A stretch of 64,000 nucleotides of DNA from JAPOUP01 sp965199865 (GCA_965199865.1 CBDATU010000021.1:31626-95625); one strand, 5' to 3'. Shown: positions 35,641 to 44,448, counted from the first letter of the stretch. Program-made: numbers and translations. Notes: generated by a model from the sequence alone, not told the origin.

Positions 35641-37737
35641 ATGGGGAGAATGGTCCTGATCCAGGCCGCTACTGCAATCATCGTCGCTGCGTTTGCTGCG
35701 GCGGCGCAGCCTTTGTCGCGTGAAGACATCGCGCCGATGATCGTTCCGCCGATGGAACTCGGAGAGCCCCTGAACGACAGGGGCGTCTGGAGTCTTCTGA
35801 ATTCAGGAGGGGCACAGGCGGGCTTTGTTTTCGAAACTGAACCCATGGCCCCTCTTCCCGGATTTTCAGGCGCGCCAATCAATTTGCTGGTAATCCTTGA
35901 CCTTGACGGCCGGTACCTGGATGTACGTCTGATCTCTCACAACGAACCGATTTTCGTCTCCGGCCTGGGTGAGGCGCCTTTCTACAGGTTCTTCGAGCAG
36001 TATCGCGGCCTCTCAATCTCTGATACGATCGTGGTGGGGACACCCTATGGCGATGCCGACCAGGGAAGCGCGCTGGTCTATCTCGACGGAGTTACGAAGG
36101 CGACAGCGAGTGTGCGAATCGCGCATGAAAGCCTGCTAGCGGCGGTGCACCAGGTTGCGCGGGAGAAGATGCAGGGAATCGCGGCTGAGCCAGCGGGCTT
36201 CCCCGATCCAGACTATCGGGAGGATCTCAGTTGGGATGATCTGGTCTCGCAGGGTCTCGTCACGCATAAGAGGGTGCTGAACCACGAGATTGATGCCGAG
36301 TTCGAAGGCACGATCTGGTCCGATGATGACGCTGAAGCGCAGGCGGACCCGAGCGGAGTATATCTCGACCTCTGGATCGTTGACCTCGGCCCACCTTCCA
36401 TCGCTGAGGCGGTTCTTGATGAGGAATCCACCGCGATACTTCAGGAATTCCTCTCAATCTCTGACAATGACGAGCCCGTCCTGGTGATCGATACCGGTCG
36501 GCACGGGCTCGTAGGAGAGGATTTTGTCCGGAACACCGCACCTGACTGGCTGAGCGCGACCCAGGACGGTCTGCCGATTGCAATGCGGGACAGCGACCTG
36601 TTCGTAACGCTTGACAGCGGAGTGCCGGAGGAGCTGCATGACGGCGCAAGGCTGATCCTGAGAACTGACCGCCGCGTCGGCTTCGACCCAAGCCGGGAGT
36701 GGGAGCTTAACGTTAAGGCAGTGCGCGAGCATGGCATCTTCCGCCCTGAAATCGGTTCCGTAACGATTCCGGTGAAACATCAGACCGACGCACGGTTTTT
36801 CCGCAAGCCTGAAGTCGTGAAACCCCTGCCTCCCTGGCTTGAAGCGATGAATGCCCGCGCAACCGATCTCGCGATACTTGGAATCTTTCTCATCGCCCTT
36901 TTTGCGCTTCTGGGACCAGGGATGCGATGGTTTGTAGGTAGGAAGGCATTCACCGCGACGCGGCTCGCGATCCTCGCCGTGGTCGCGGGATTCATTGGAT
37001 GGTGGGGTCAGGGCCAGCTATCCGTCGTGACTGTGCTCGGCGTGATTCGAACCGCCTGGGAAGGTGGCAGCTACGCCTTCCTGATTTACGATCCGTTCTC
37101 GCTACTGATCTGGGGGGCGTCCATCATCGGATTCGTTCTCTGGGGAAGAGGGCTCTTTTGTGGCTGGCTGTGCCCCTTCGGAGCGCTTCAGGAATTCGCC
37201 CACCATATCGGTCGGGTGCTCCGTCTGCCCCGGATTGAACCTGCCGCCCGTTGGGACCGGCGCCTGAAATTGCTTAAGTATCCGGTTCTCGCGATTCTGG
37301 TTGCAATGGTCTTTGTCGCTCCACAGCATGTCGAGACGGCGGCCGAGGTCGAGCCGTTCAAAACCGCGATCACCACCTATTTCCTGCGCGAATGGTACTA
37401 TGTTGCCTATGCCGTCCTGCTTCTGCTTGCTTCAATGGTGCTGTTCAAAGGTTTCTGCCGATATCTCTGCCCGCTAGGTGCCGTGATGGTGATCGGTGGC
37501 CTTGTTCGTGGGCGTAACTGGATCGCCCGGCGCAACGAATGTGGCACGCCCTGCCAGCTATGCCGGGTGAAGTGCAATTACGGCTCCATTGCCAGGTCGG
37601 GACGGATAAACTACTCTGAGTGTTTCCAATGCCTCGACTGTGTGGCTATTCACGATGATCAGTCGCGATGCGTTCCCCTGGTTCTGAAGATGCGAAAGGG
37701 GCAGCGTGCATCTGGTCTGGAGGTGCCGGCTGAATGA
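35641..37737 (+). CDS. NosR/NirI-family membrane flavo-iron-sulfur protein
   Basis: A 698-residue protein with signal peptide (MGRMVLIQAATAIIVAAFAAAAQ), a periplasmic FMN-binding domain (VVGTPYGDADQGSALVYLDGVTKATAS, the last Thr/Ser region being the covalent FMN site), about five helices, and NapH-like cytoplasmic motifs LFCGWLCPFGALQEF and GFCRYLCPLGAVMV. The C-terminus has CQLCRVKC and CFQCLDC for [4Fe-4S] clusters. NosR is needed for nitrous oxide reduction and NirI for nitrite reductase expression. Neither nosZ nor nirS is in the window, so the partner enzyme is unknown. Its stop overlaps the next gene by 4 bp. Confidence 0.88.
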   Translation: MGRMVLIQAATAIIVAAFAAAAQPLSREDIAPMIVPPMELGEPLNDRGVWSLLNSGGAQAGFVFETEPMAPLPGFSGAPINLLVILDLDGRYLDVRLISHNEPIFVSGLGEAPFYRFFEQYRGLSISDTIVVGTPYGDADQGSALVYLDGVTKATASVRIAHESLLAAVHQVAREKMQGIAAEPAGFPDPDYREDLSWDDLVSQGLVTHKRVLNHEIDAEFEGTIWSDDDAEAQADPSGVYLDLWIVDLGPPSIAEAVLDEESTAILQEFLSISDNDEPVLVIDTGRHGLVGEDFVRNTAPDWLSATQDGLPIAMRDSDLFVTLDSGVPEELHDGARLILRTDRRVGFDPSREWELNVKAVREHGIFRPEIGSVTIPVKHQTDARFFRKPEVVKPLPPWLEAMNARATDLAILGIFLIALFALLGPGMRWFVGRKAFTATRLAILAVVAGFIGWWGQGQLSVVTVLGVIRTAWEGGSYAFLIYDPFSLLIWGASIIGFVLWGRGLFCGWLCPFGALQEFAHHIGRVLRLPRIEPAARWDRRLKLLKYPVLAILVAMVFVAPQHVETAAEVEPFKTAITTYFLREWYYVAYAVLLLLASMVLFKGFCRYLCPLGAVMVIGGLVRGRNWIARRNECGTPCQLCRVKCNYGSIARSGRINYSECFQCLDCVAIHDDQSRCVPLVLKMRKGQRASGLEVPAE

Positions 37738-38609
37738 TTTCACGCCGCCGTTTCCTGGCGATCTCCGCCGCGTCGTTGGCTGCGCCCGCTGCCCAGGCTC
37801 ATACCTGGACCGGCCGTGCGCTCGGCGCAAACGCGAAGATCACGCTGTACGGCGGGAAGGCGAGTGCGCGCACCGCTCTTGAAGGTGTCCGAAGCCTGAT
37901 AGAAAGCGCCGAAGCTGCATTCAGCCTGTACGACCCGGAATCCGAGCTGTCGCGGCTGAACCGGTCGGGCAGCCACCTGCCTTCACCCATGTTCTGCGAA
38001 CTCTTCACCGTTGCGGACGAAATTCACCGGGCAACCGGAGGTCTCTTCGATCCGACCGTGCAGCCACTCTGGCAGGCCTATGTGGCTGGCGAAGATGTGT
38101 CGGCGGCCCAAAAGATGATCGGCTGGCACCGGGTGGTTGCCGGGAACCATGGTGCAATCCACCTCGCAGATGGGCAGGCGCTGACCTTTAACGGAATCGC
38201 GCAGGGATACATTACTGACCTGGCGGCCACATATCTCAGGACAGCTGGCTTCAGGAAGGTATTGGTGAATATCGGCGAGTTTGCGGGATCCGGTGAACCT
38301 TGGCGTGTCGGCATCGCTGATCCTATGCATGGTTTTCTGGGCTATCGCACATTGAATGATGGCGCCATCGCTACCTCAAGCCCAGAGGCGCTCATGCTGC
38401 CGGGCAGCGGGCACATCTTTCATCCCTATGGCGATGCGCCTGTCTGGTCTACGGTTTCCGTCGAAGCATCCTCAGCTACGCTGGCCGACGGTCTATCGAC
38501 CGCACTCTGTTTGGCGCGTCCAAATGACATCCGGCGTATCCGTGCACGTTTGCCGGGTGTTGGGCGCGTCACGCTGGTGGACGTGGAGGGATCCTTGACG
38601 AGCCTGTAG
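37734..38609 (+). CDS. ApbE-family FAD:protein FMN transferase (NosX/NirX-like)
   Basis: A 291-residue Tat-exported flavin transferase: the N-terminus ISRRRFLAISAASLAAPAAQA is a twin-arginine signal. LIESAEAAFSLYDPESELSRLNRSG, GLFDPTVQPLW, TFNGIAQGYITDLAATYL and VLVNIGEFAGSG are ApbE blocks, and SSATLADGLSTALCLA carries the metal-binding region. It attaches FMN covalently to a Thr in the NosR-type partner, with whose gene it overlaps by 4 bp. Confidence 0.92.
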   Translation: MISRRRFLAISAASLAAPAAQAHTWTGRALGANAKITLYGGKASARTALEGVRSLIESAEAAFSLYDPESELSRLNRSGSHLPSPMFCELFTVADEIHRATGGLFDPTVQPLWQAYVAGEDVSAAQKMIGWHRVVAGNHGAIHLADGQALTFNGIAQGYITDLAATYLRTAGFRKVLVNIGEFAGSGEPWRVGIADPMHGFLGYRTLNDGAIATSSPEALMLPGSGHIFHPYGDAPVWSTVSVEASSATLADGLSTALCLARPNDIRRIRARLPGVGRVTLVDVEGSLTSL

Positions 38610-39538
38610 TCTCGCATTGGTAGTCAGATCTGGCCGGCTGAAACAATGGCGTCTGGATACCGGTTCGTTGTCCCCTGAAGTGGGCTGCCTCGGATGGGTG
38701 GAATTCAATGGAAAAGGAACCGTATCCGAGAGTAACGGTCATGCCGCATGCCTCTTGTCCGGTTCACGCCTGTTCTAGGTGGATGGGCCGGCTGTCGGCG
38801 ATCCATGTCAAGTGTCCTCATGCGAACCGGGGAGAACGTATGCAGGCACTGACACGGATTCTCCCGCGACGCATGGAGGCGCTGTCTACTCCAACTGCCG
38901 GATGGGCGTTCGAACTGGCGCTGTCTGGAAGGGATGCTGGAGGACCAGCGACAGCAATACAGCGCGGCTTCTGGGGAAGGGATCGGCCGGTGCCGCACGA
39001 CGGGGGAGCGTGAGCGGTTTCCATCGGTGCTCGGGGCAGATGGCCTGCTGCCCGGAACTTCCGGACAGGCACAGCTGGTACAGGCGATCCAACGTGGAAC
39101 GGCCAAGCGGCTGGACGAGGCCTGCACAGCGTCTTGGCGGGATGTAAAGGGGGTGGAAAGGGGCACGATCGCACGGTACCAGGAGGCCATGGGCGCTCCA
39201 CCCTGCGGGCTGGCTGCGGCAGACCCATGGCCAGCCCGGCCTGGCGGCGTTCGGTGCGGGTGGAGCGACGCGGGAAACCTGGTGCGGAACGATGGTCGTG
39301 AAGCGGTATTTCATCATGGGTGGAGCACTTCCGCTGGAGCGGCTTATGGGGTGATCCGCGTCCACTGGCGCTTGGGAACGGCCTTCAGCGGCTCCTGAAC
39401 GTCGCCATGAACGGGGACCGCCAAAGGAACCGAATCGGCAGTGGCCGACCGATTCTGGCCATAGTGCGGCGGATGTCGCTGGATTTGATGCCGCCCGCGG
39501 AGGGACGGGCATGGGCGTAGATGCGAGCCGGGATTAGG
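38610..39538. other. Decayed DNA after apbE
   Basis: About 930 bp with no frame I can assign. Several 60-200-codon frames overlap on both strands with no consistent family motif. Patches with coding-like third-position GC change frame every 100-200 bp, which is the look of an old inactivated gene or insertion element, but I cannot name it. Confidence 0.4.
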
Positions 39539-39697
39539 ATGGCGGGATGGGACCATGATGTCCTGCTCGAGCTGATTCGGACCACCGCCGACTTCAGCGA
39601 TGAGGTTCGATGGGAGGGAAGTCCAGGAGCGATAGCGCTAGATGGCGCAGGCAGGCTATTGAGCGAAGCCAGACAAGAGTCTAGACTCGAACCATAG
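39539..39697 (+). CDS. Possible small ORF, 52 residues
   Basis: A short frame starting MAGWDHDVLLELIRTTADFS and ending in TAG at 39695. It is soluble and acidic, with a plausible helix in the first 20 residues, but no clear ribosome binding site and no family I recognise. It ends just before the coiled-coil ORF and may be part of the same decayed locus. Confidence 0.25.
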   Translation: MAGWDHDVLLELIRTTADFSDEVRWEGSPGAIALDGAGRLLSEARQESRLEP

Positions 39698-39750
39698 CTG
39701 ACGATCCCGAAAACCACTCCCAGCACCTGCTTCGCGAAATCCGCACTGAC

Positions 39751-40224
39751 ATGCAGGCCATGCGATCCGACCTTCAGGCGACTCGCGCAGAGATACAGGA
39801 GGTTAGGGCCGAGGTTGGCAACCTCTCGATCCGCGTTGGCGGACTGACTCACATCATCACTTTCCTTGCCGGAAACTTCCACTGGCATGAAGAGCGGCTC
39901 GCCCGGTTAGAGGCCCGCGAAATCGGCGAGCCCTACCGCGCCGTGACAAAGAGGTGTGGGCACGTTAGGGCCAGCCGTCCGAGGGCGCGGAAACTGTTCG
40001 TTCGCAGCCGGGATGAGGGTGCACCTCCTGGCGACTCCATGGCGTGCAGGCAATGCGCTCGGTGTGGTTCAGGGTGGTGCCTTGGTGAAGGGTTCAGGCC
40101 GAGAATCGCCATGATCTACGCAGGGCAAAACGCAAAATCCAGGGCTTTCGCTTTTTCGGCTATACTGTTTCTTCCTCTACATATCTCTGACAGTTTTACA
40201 AAAGTCTCTTTAGAAAATTTGTAG
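39751..40224 (+). CDS. Small coiled-coil protein, 3' end disrupted by element insertion
   Basis: The first 60 residues form a heptad coiled coil (MRSDLQATRAEIQEVRAEVGNLSIRVGGL), then a hydrophobic turn and a second helix (HWHEERLARLEARE). The frame is open upstream to 39694, where ATAGCTGACGATCCC would read as a natural N-terminus (ADDPENHSQHLLREIRTD) if ATA were ATG. After about residue 60 the sequence turns Cys/Arg-rich and the last codons lie inside the IS1595-type end at 40204. It looks like a decayed small gene; function unknown. Confidence 0.45.
   Translation: MQAMRSDLQATRAEIQEVRAEVGNLSIRVGGLTHIITFLAGNFHWHEERLARLEAREIGEPYRAVTKRCGHVRASRPRARKLFVRSRDEGAPPGDSMACRQCARCGSGWCLGEGFRPRIAMIYAGQNAKSRAFAFSAILFLPLHISDSFTKVSLENL
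40196..40203. repeat. 8-bp direct repeat, left flank of composite element
   Basis: TTACAAAA immediately precedes the IS1595-type end at 40204 and recurs exactly at 43280-43287 after the IS1595 right end. Eight bases is the target duplication length expected for the IS1595 family. Confidence 0.75.
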
Positions 40225-41610
40225 CGCATTTCCGCGGGATTCCGGTAGTGCGCTGAGGAAATGGACAGCATTTCCCGGGTAGATTCGCATGAATGCCCTC
40301 CCGGTGCCGGTGGACGTCCGGACGGTCCGACGCTAACGTGCCGCCATGGCGGGGAAGGGGAAACGCATTCGGGAACGCGGGGAAGGGGAAGGCGCGGGAA
40401 CGCTCCCGGCCACGCCGCATGATGCGCTTTTCCGGGCCCTGGTCTCCGATCCCGGCCGCGCCGCGGCGCTGCTGCGCGACCACCTGCCGGAGCGGATCGC
40501 CGGGCTCCTGGCGGAGACGCCGCCGAGGCCGGTGGACGGAACCTTCGTGGACGGGGACCTGCGGGAAAGCCGCTCCGACATGCTGTTCGAGGTGGAGCTC
40601 GCCTCGGGTGACCCGGGCCTGGTCTACGTCCTGGCCGAGCACAAGAGCCATCCGGATCCGGGCCTGCCGCTGCAGCTGGCGGGTTACATGGTGCGGATAT
40701 GGACCCGCTGGGCGGGTGGACAGGCGGCCCGGCTGCGTGCCCTGCCGCCGATCATCCCGCTGGTTCTCTACCACGGGGAGCCCCGCTGGACGGTTCCGGA
40801 CGGGCTGGCCGGCATGATCGCGACGGAGGATCCCGAGCTGGTATTCCTGCCGGGCGGACGGTTCGTCCTTTGCCTCCTGCGGGACCTGCCGCCGGAGAGG
40901 CTGTCGGGCGACGCCGCGCTCAGGGCCGGATTACTCGCGCTCACCCACCGTGCGGTCCAACTGCTGGAGGTGGTGGCGGAGGGCCTGGCCGGGGATCCGG
41001 ACTTGCGGGGTCAGGTCATCGGGTATATGTTCCGGACCTATCCCGAGAGCGACCTTGACGAGCTGCGCGGGAAGCTGCGGGCGGTGCGGGACGAAGGAAT
41101 GGAGGGCGGTGTGCGCACGATCGCGGAAGTGTTCCTGGAACAGGGAGAGGCGAAAGGATTCGCCAAGGGAATCACCGAGGGCATCGAGAGGGGAGAGGCG
41201 AAGGGAAAGGCCGAGGGAATCGCGGAGGGAGAGGCGAAGGGAGAGACGCGCACGCTGGTCCGGCTTCTGGAGCGCCGGTTCGGCCCCCTTCCCCGGACGG
41301 CCCTGGAACGCATCGCCTCTGCGGCTCCCGGGCAGCGCGACGCCTGGGTGGACCGGATCATGGACGCCGACAGCCTCGAGACGGTGCTCGGCGCGGAAGG
41401 CTGAGCCCCGACGGAGAGCGTTCCCCCGGTTCCCGCCGTTCGGCGCGGACGGAAGCGGCGGGGAGGTCTTTCATGGCGGTCATGGGACAGGGATGGCGAA
41501 CCATCGCCACGGACACGGGGCATTCACGCAAATGTTCCGGGAGGATTCCGATTCCCTGCAGCGTGCTGCGTCAATCCCGCCGGAGAGCACCATGATTCAT
41601 CAAATGAGCC
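40204..41610 (+). mobile_element. Rpn-nuclease cassette bounded by IS1595-type terminal inverted repeats
   Basis: A 1.4-kb unit containing a single gene. The left end GTCTCTTTAGAAAATTTGT matches the IS1595 copy at 42071 in 18 of 19 bases. The right end (reverse complement of 41573-41610) starts GGCTCATTTGATGAATCATG and matches the same IS end in about 25 of 38 positions. Inside, 40234-40302 and the reverse complement of 41518-41580 share GCGGGATT and a CATGAATGCCC-like block. No transposase lies between, so it would need one supplied from the neighbouring IS1595 element, or from the Rpn protein itself. Confidence 0.7.
40346..41404 (+). CDS. Rpn-family PD-(D/E)XK nuclease (recombination-promoting nuclease/putative transposase)
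   Basis: A 352-residue RpnA-like protein. The N-terminal domain has PHDALFRALVSDPGRAAALLRDHLP, then the nuclease core: the Asp of SDMLFEVELA and the E-x-K of VLAEHKSHPDPGLPLQLAGYM. LRALPPIIPLVLYHGE is a typical following block. From about residue 265 a low-complexity Gly/Glu/Lys/Ala stretch (EGIERGEAKGKAEGIAEG) leads into a C-terminal helical domain (LVRLLERRFGPLPRTALERI). Rpn proteins cleave DNA and raise recombination; some act in phage defence. It is the only gene in an IS1595-ended cassette. Codon use is more GC-extreme than neighbouring chromosomal genes, like the adjacent transposase. Confidence 0.88.
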   Translation: MAGKGKRIRERGEGEGAGTLPATPHDALFRALVSDPGRAAALLRDHLPERIAGLLAETPPRPVDGTFVDGDLRESRSDMLFEVELASGDPGLVYVLAEHKSHPDPGLPLQLAGYMVRIWTRWAGGQAARLRALPPIIPLVLYHGEPRWTVPDGLAGMIATEDPELVFLPGGRFVLCLLRDLPPERLSGDAALRAGLLALTHRAVQLLEVVAEGLAGDPDLRGQVIGYMFRTYPESDLDELRGKLRAVRDEGMEGGVRTIAEVFLEQGEAKGFAKGITEGIERGEAKGKAEGIAEGEAKGETRTLVRLLERRFGPLPRTALERIASAAPGQRDAWVDRIMDADSLETVLGAEG

Positions 41611-42070
41611 TTGCCGAAAGCGGAGGCTCCTACCCGCGGTTCGCGCCTTGCGCACTCGTCGGCGGCTTGGTGCCGGTGGAGGTCCCGGTCCGCATGACCC
41701 GGATGCGCTCCGGAATTCGGTTCGGGACACCGCCGCCGCGGACTTCCCATTGAACACATATATCTCCTGAACTTCATGTACCGGTCAGGACATGCTATCC
41801 GAACCGAACGCGATGCCGCGCCCTTCCTCGAATTCCCCGGCCAGCCCGTCATCTACCTGCCGACCCGCGTGAACCCGATCCCGGAAAGCGGGCTTGGGTT
41901 GGCCCAGATCGCGGGGCGGCGGCTCTTCGAACCTTCCGTCGAACGGGTGGCGGGGAAAGTGGTGTTGGCCCCCACTTTCGACGCCCATCCCAGAATCTGA
42001 CAATGATTGGATTTTGATCTATTGAACGCCTATTCCCGGTATTATGAGTGAATTTTGACGCCTTACAAAT
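41611..42070. other. Linker between Rpn cassette and IS1595 copy
   Basis: 460 bp. A 74-codon frame at 41776-42000 (+) starting MYRSGHAIRTERDAAPF is soluble, without recognised family, and may be a gene fragment captured between the two elements. The last 8 bp, TTACAAAT (42063-42070), match seven of eight bases of the repeat on the far side of the IS1595 copy. Confidence 0.4.
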
Positions 42071-43279
42071 GGCTCTTTAGAAAATTTGTGGTGAGATCTG
42101 GTAGGATTTCGGTAACACGTTGCGGAAAAAGAAATTTTTCCCAAAAATCCATCCGAAGGACTTGCGTCCGCGATTATTGTTCGCTAACTGTTCCGCATGA
42201 TTCCGACAAGAAACCTCATCGCCTCGTCCGTCCGCGCCGAAAGGCGGGAAATGAAGCGGACGCTTCCCGCCGAACCCTCCGAAGCCGATGCCGGAGAGCC
42301 GCCGGACCCGTCGAAATGCCCGCACTGCGGTCACGCGGACATCCGCAGGAACGGGTCGGTCCGCCACTACTCCCATAAGGACGGTCCGACCTGGGCGCTC
42401 TACATGAAGCTGATGTTCCAGGGCCTGTCGCTGCCGGTCATCGTGGAAAGGATGGACATCAGCCTGCCGACGGCTTTCGCCTGGCGTCACAAGGTTCTCA
42501 ACGCCATGTGCCGCATGCCCGGGCCAAGGCTCTCCGGCGTCGTCGAGGCGGACGAGACGTATTTCAGGCTTTCGTTCAAGGGGCGGCGCGGAGACCTTCC
42601 CCGGCCCGCCCGCAGGCGTGGAACGGGGGAGTCGAAAAAGCGCGGGATATCAAAGGAAAAGATCCGCGTCCTCACCGCCACCGACAGGCAGCGGGGGACA
42701 TGCCTGCGTTCCGCCTGCCTCGGACGCATGTCGGTGGACGACCTCCGACGCCTGTTGAGCGACCCCGTCGACTGGAAGGGCTCCGTCCTGGTCACGGACG
42801 CCCATCAGGCCTACGCCGCGCTGGCGGCGGAGCGCGGGACGTCGCACACGGAGCTTAAGGGCGGCAGGGGGGAAGGCTCCCTCCACATCCAGACGGTGAA
42901 CAGCCTCCATAGCCACCTGAAGGGATGGATCCGCCGCTTCAACGGCGTGGCGACGAAATACCTGGACCACTATCTTCTCTTCTTCCAGCGCCGCGGGGCC
43001 GACCCGTACCCGGTGATGACCGCACAGGGGTGCTGGGCCAGCGCCCGCAGCCTGCGGCGGAGGCCGATGGCGCTCACCTGAAGGCTCGACCGAAACACCA
43101 CGCGGCGGCCCATCCGGGCCGCCCGAAGCGCTGCCCGAAAGTCACTCTCCAGCCTTCCGAACCACGGGATTCGCGCCTGCGGACACCCCGAACCGCCTCC
43201 GAAACGGAGTCGGCGGCATGCGGGCCGCAGGAAACCACACCGCCGACCCCTCCGCCCACCACGAATTTTCTAAAGAGCC
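42071..43279 (+). mobile_element. IS1595-family insertion sequence
   Basis: A 1,209-bp element with inverted ends GGCTCTTTAGAAAATTTGTG (left) and the complement of CACGAATTTTCTAAAGAGCC (right, 43260-43279), one mismatch in 20. Flanks are TTACAAAT and TTACAAAA, an imperfect 8-bp duplication. It carries one intact transposase. It may have inserted on its own, or form the right arm of the 3.1-kb composite starting at 40204. Confidence 0.85.
42197..43081 (+). CDS. IS1595-family (ISXO2-like) transposase
   Basis: A 294-residue transposase. An N-terminal zinc ribbon has CPHCGHADIRRNG. The catalytic domain shows GVVEADETYFRLS (first Asp), VLVTDAHQAYAALA (second Asp), and HSHLKGWIRRFNGVATKYLDHYLLFFQ (the Asn/His position typical of this family). 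A KKRG basic region lies between. All parts are in one frame and complete, so it is probably active and could mobilise the adjacent Rpn cassette in trans. Confidence 0.9.
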   Translation: MIPTRNLIASSVRAERREMKRTLPAEPSEADAGEPPDPSKCPHCGHADIRRNGSVRHYSHKDGPTWALYMKLMFQGLSLPVIVERMDISLPTAFAWRHKVLNAMCRMPGPRLSGVVEADETYFRLSFKGRRGDLPRPARRRGTGESKKRGISKEKIRVLTATDRQRGTCLRSACLGRMSVDDLRRLLSDPVDWKGSVLVTDAHQAYAALAAERGTSHTELKGGRGEGSLHIQTVNSLHSHLKGWIRRFNGVATKYLDHYLLFFQRRGADPYPVMTAQGCWASARSLRRRPMALT

Positions 43280-43287
43280 TTACAAAA
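43280..43287. repeat. 8-bp direct repeat, right flank of composite element
   Basis: TTACAAAA immediately follows the IS1595 right end and exactly equals the 8 bp before 40204, and seven of eight bases of those before 42071. Confidence 0.75.
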
Positions 43288-43828
43288 AATAGGATGATAC
43301 CGCCTCTCTGATGTCAAAATGTGCCCATTTCAAAACATCCTTCACCGCAGTGTATCTCCATCAGAAGGCAGTTTGCGGAAATTTGAATTTGTTCCATAAG
43401 CGCGAATGGGGCACTATATATTGTTCACTCTGTCGGCATATAGGCATACGATATGCAAAATATGGGATAATTGAACAAACTCAGGTTCCTTTCCAGTGGC
43501 CGGCCAGAGGAAGTGAAGGAATATGGTAACTGTCGGCATCGTCGCCTTTCGATTCGGAACCGCTCTGATCCAGAATTTGGATAGTGATTCAGTTTGACGT
43601 TCATGGCCCGTATTTCGCCTTTGCCTTGCATGAATCTGTGGCGAGACCGTTCAGTTGCCGCGACAGCTGCCACCGTAGGACCTGACTGCTAGGCACGGCG
43701 CGGACAGACTCCCCTTCAGCGAATCTCCCACGGCGCCATCCGGCGACCAGACACCCTTTCCATTTCCGCCGCCATCCTCGGCGGCCGCGATGCAGGCTGT
43801 CACTGGCCCGCTCCACCTACCCGCCTAT
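43288..43828. other. Non-genic AT-rich region
   Basis: About 540 bp, AT-richer than the surroundings near 43300-43560, with no supported gene on either strand and no repeat that I could identify. Confidence 0.5.
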
Positions 43829-44254
43829 TCATTCCTCCGCAGGACCATGGCCTAATTTAAGGACGGGATTGGCGTCAAGTACGGCATCGCGGGCAGCCCG
43901 TGCCAGGAACGTGGACCTTTCTAGGGAGCGGGCGGCGTCAATGGCTTCGAGCAGATGCGGATCCGAAGCGAGGTCGGGACCTTCATCAAGTCCCTTGAGC
44001 CGAAGCAGGGGCAGGTCCATAAGGAACGACCCTTGGGCGAGTTCTTCTCGATATTCCGGAAGTTCAGCGATTTCCGCCGCGGTCTTTGCTTTAGGCGGCT
44101 CCAGTTCATCAAGATGCAGTTCAAGAGCCTCCATTGTGTTCGTGAAGATGTCGCAGGCTTCATCGGCACCGGAATAGCACAGGTCAACGTCTGGATACCT
44201 GACACCCCAGGCGCAGTCCTTCCCGCCATCCACAATGGAGATGTAAGTTCTCAT
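43829..44254 (-). CDS. hicB: HicB-family antitoxin
   Basis: A 141-residue antitoxin. The degraded RNase-H-like domain starts MRTYISIVDGGKDCAWGVRYPDVDLCYSGADEACDIFTNTMEALELHLDELE. The C-terminal half ends with LLEAIDAARSLERSTFLARAARDAVL, a ribbon-helix-helix-like helix pair, although the usual beta strand before it is altered. AGAGGGAA precedes ATG 44254; an in-frame ATG at 44275 is less likely. It follows a hicA gene broken by a stop codon, so it may be an orphan antitoxin. Confidence 0.82.
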   Translation of the reverse strand: MRTYISIVDGGKDCAWGVRYPDVDLCYSGADEACDIFTNTMEALELHLDELEPPKAKTAAEIAELPEYREELAQGSFLMDLPLLRLKGLDEGPDLASDPHLLEAIDAARSLERSTFLARAARDAVLDANPVLKLGHGPAEE

Positions 44255-44280
44255 TTCCCTCTTCCCTTCAGCCAACCAAC

Positions 44281-44448
44281 CTACGCCGCGACATCGCGGG
44301 CGACGCCTGGCGAAAGACCACGCTTTGGATGCATGAGTGTGACTCGCAGTTCGCCCTTGCCGAGCTGGTGAAGGGATCCCTTCACTCGCAGCAGTCTCTA
44401 GCCTTCGTCCTGGAGCCGCTTGATGATCTTTCGACTGCTTCGTTCCAT
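44281..44448 (-). pseudogene. hicA: HicA-family mRNA-interferase toxin, amber-interrupted
   Basis: The frame from ATG 44448 to TAG 44281 reads MERSSRKIIKRLQDEG, then a TAG at 44398-44400, then RLLRVKGSLHQLGKGELRV followed by TLMHPKRGLSPGVARDVAA. Normal HicA has Trp right after the DEG-like turn (GW) and GSHH at the active site. Here Trp codon TGG has become TAG and the catalytic first His is Leu. It lies 26 bp before hicB in the normal hicA-hicB order. The toxin is probably inactive twice over. Confidence 0.82.
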
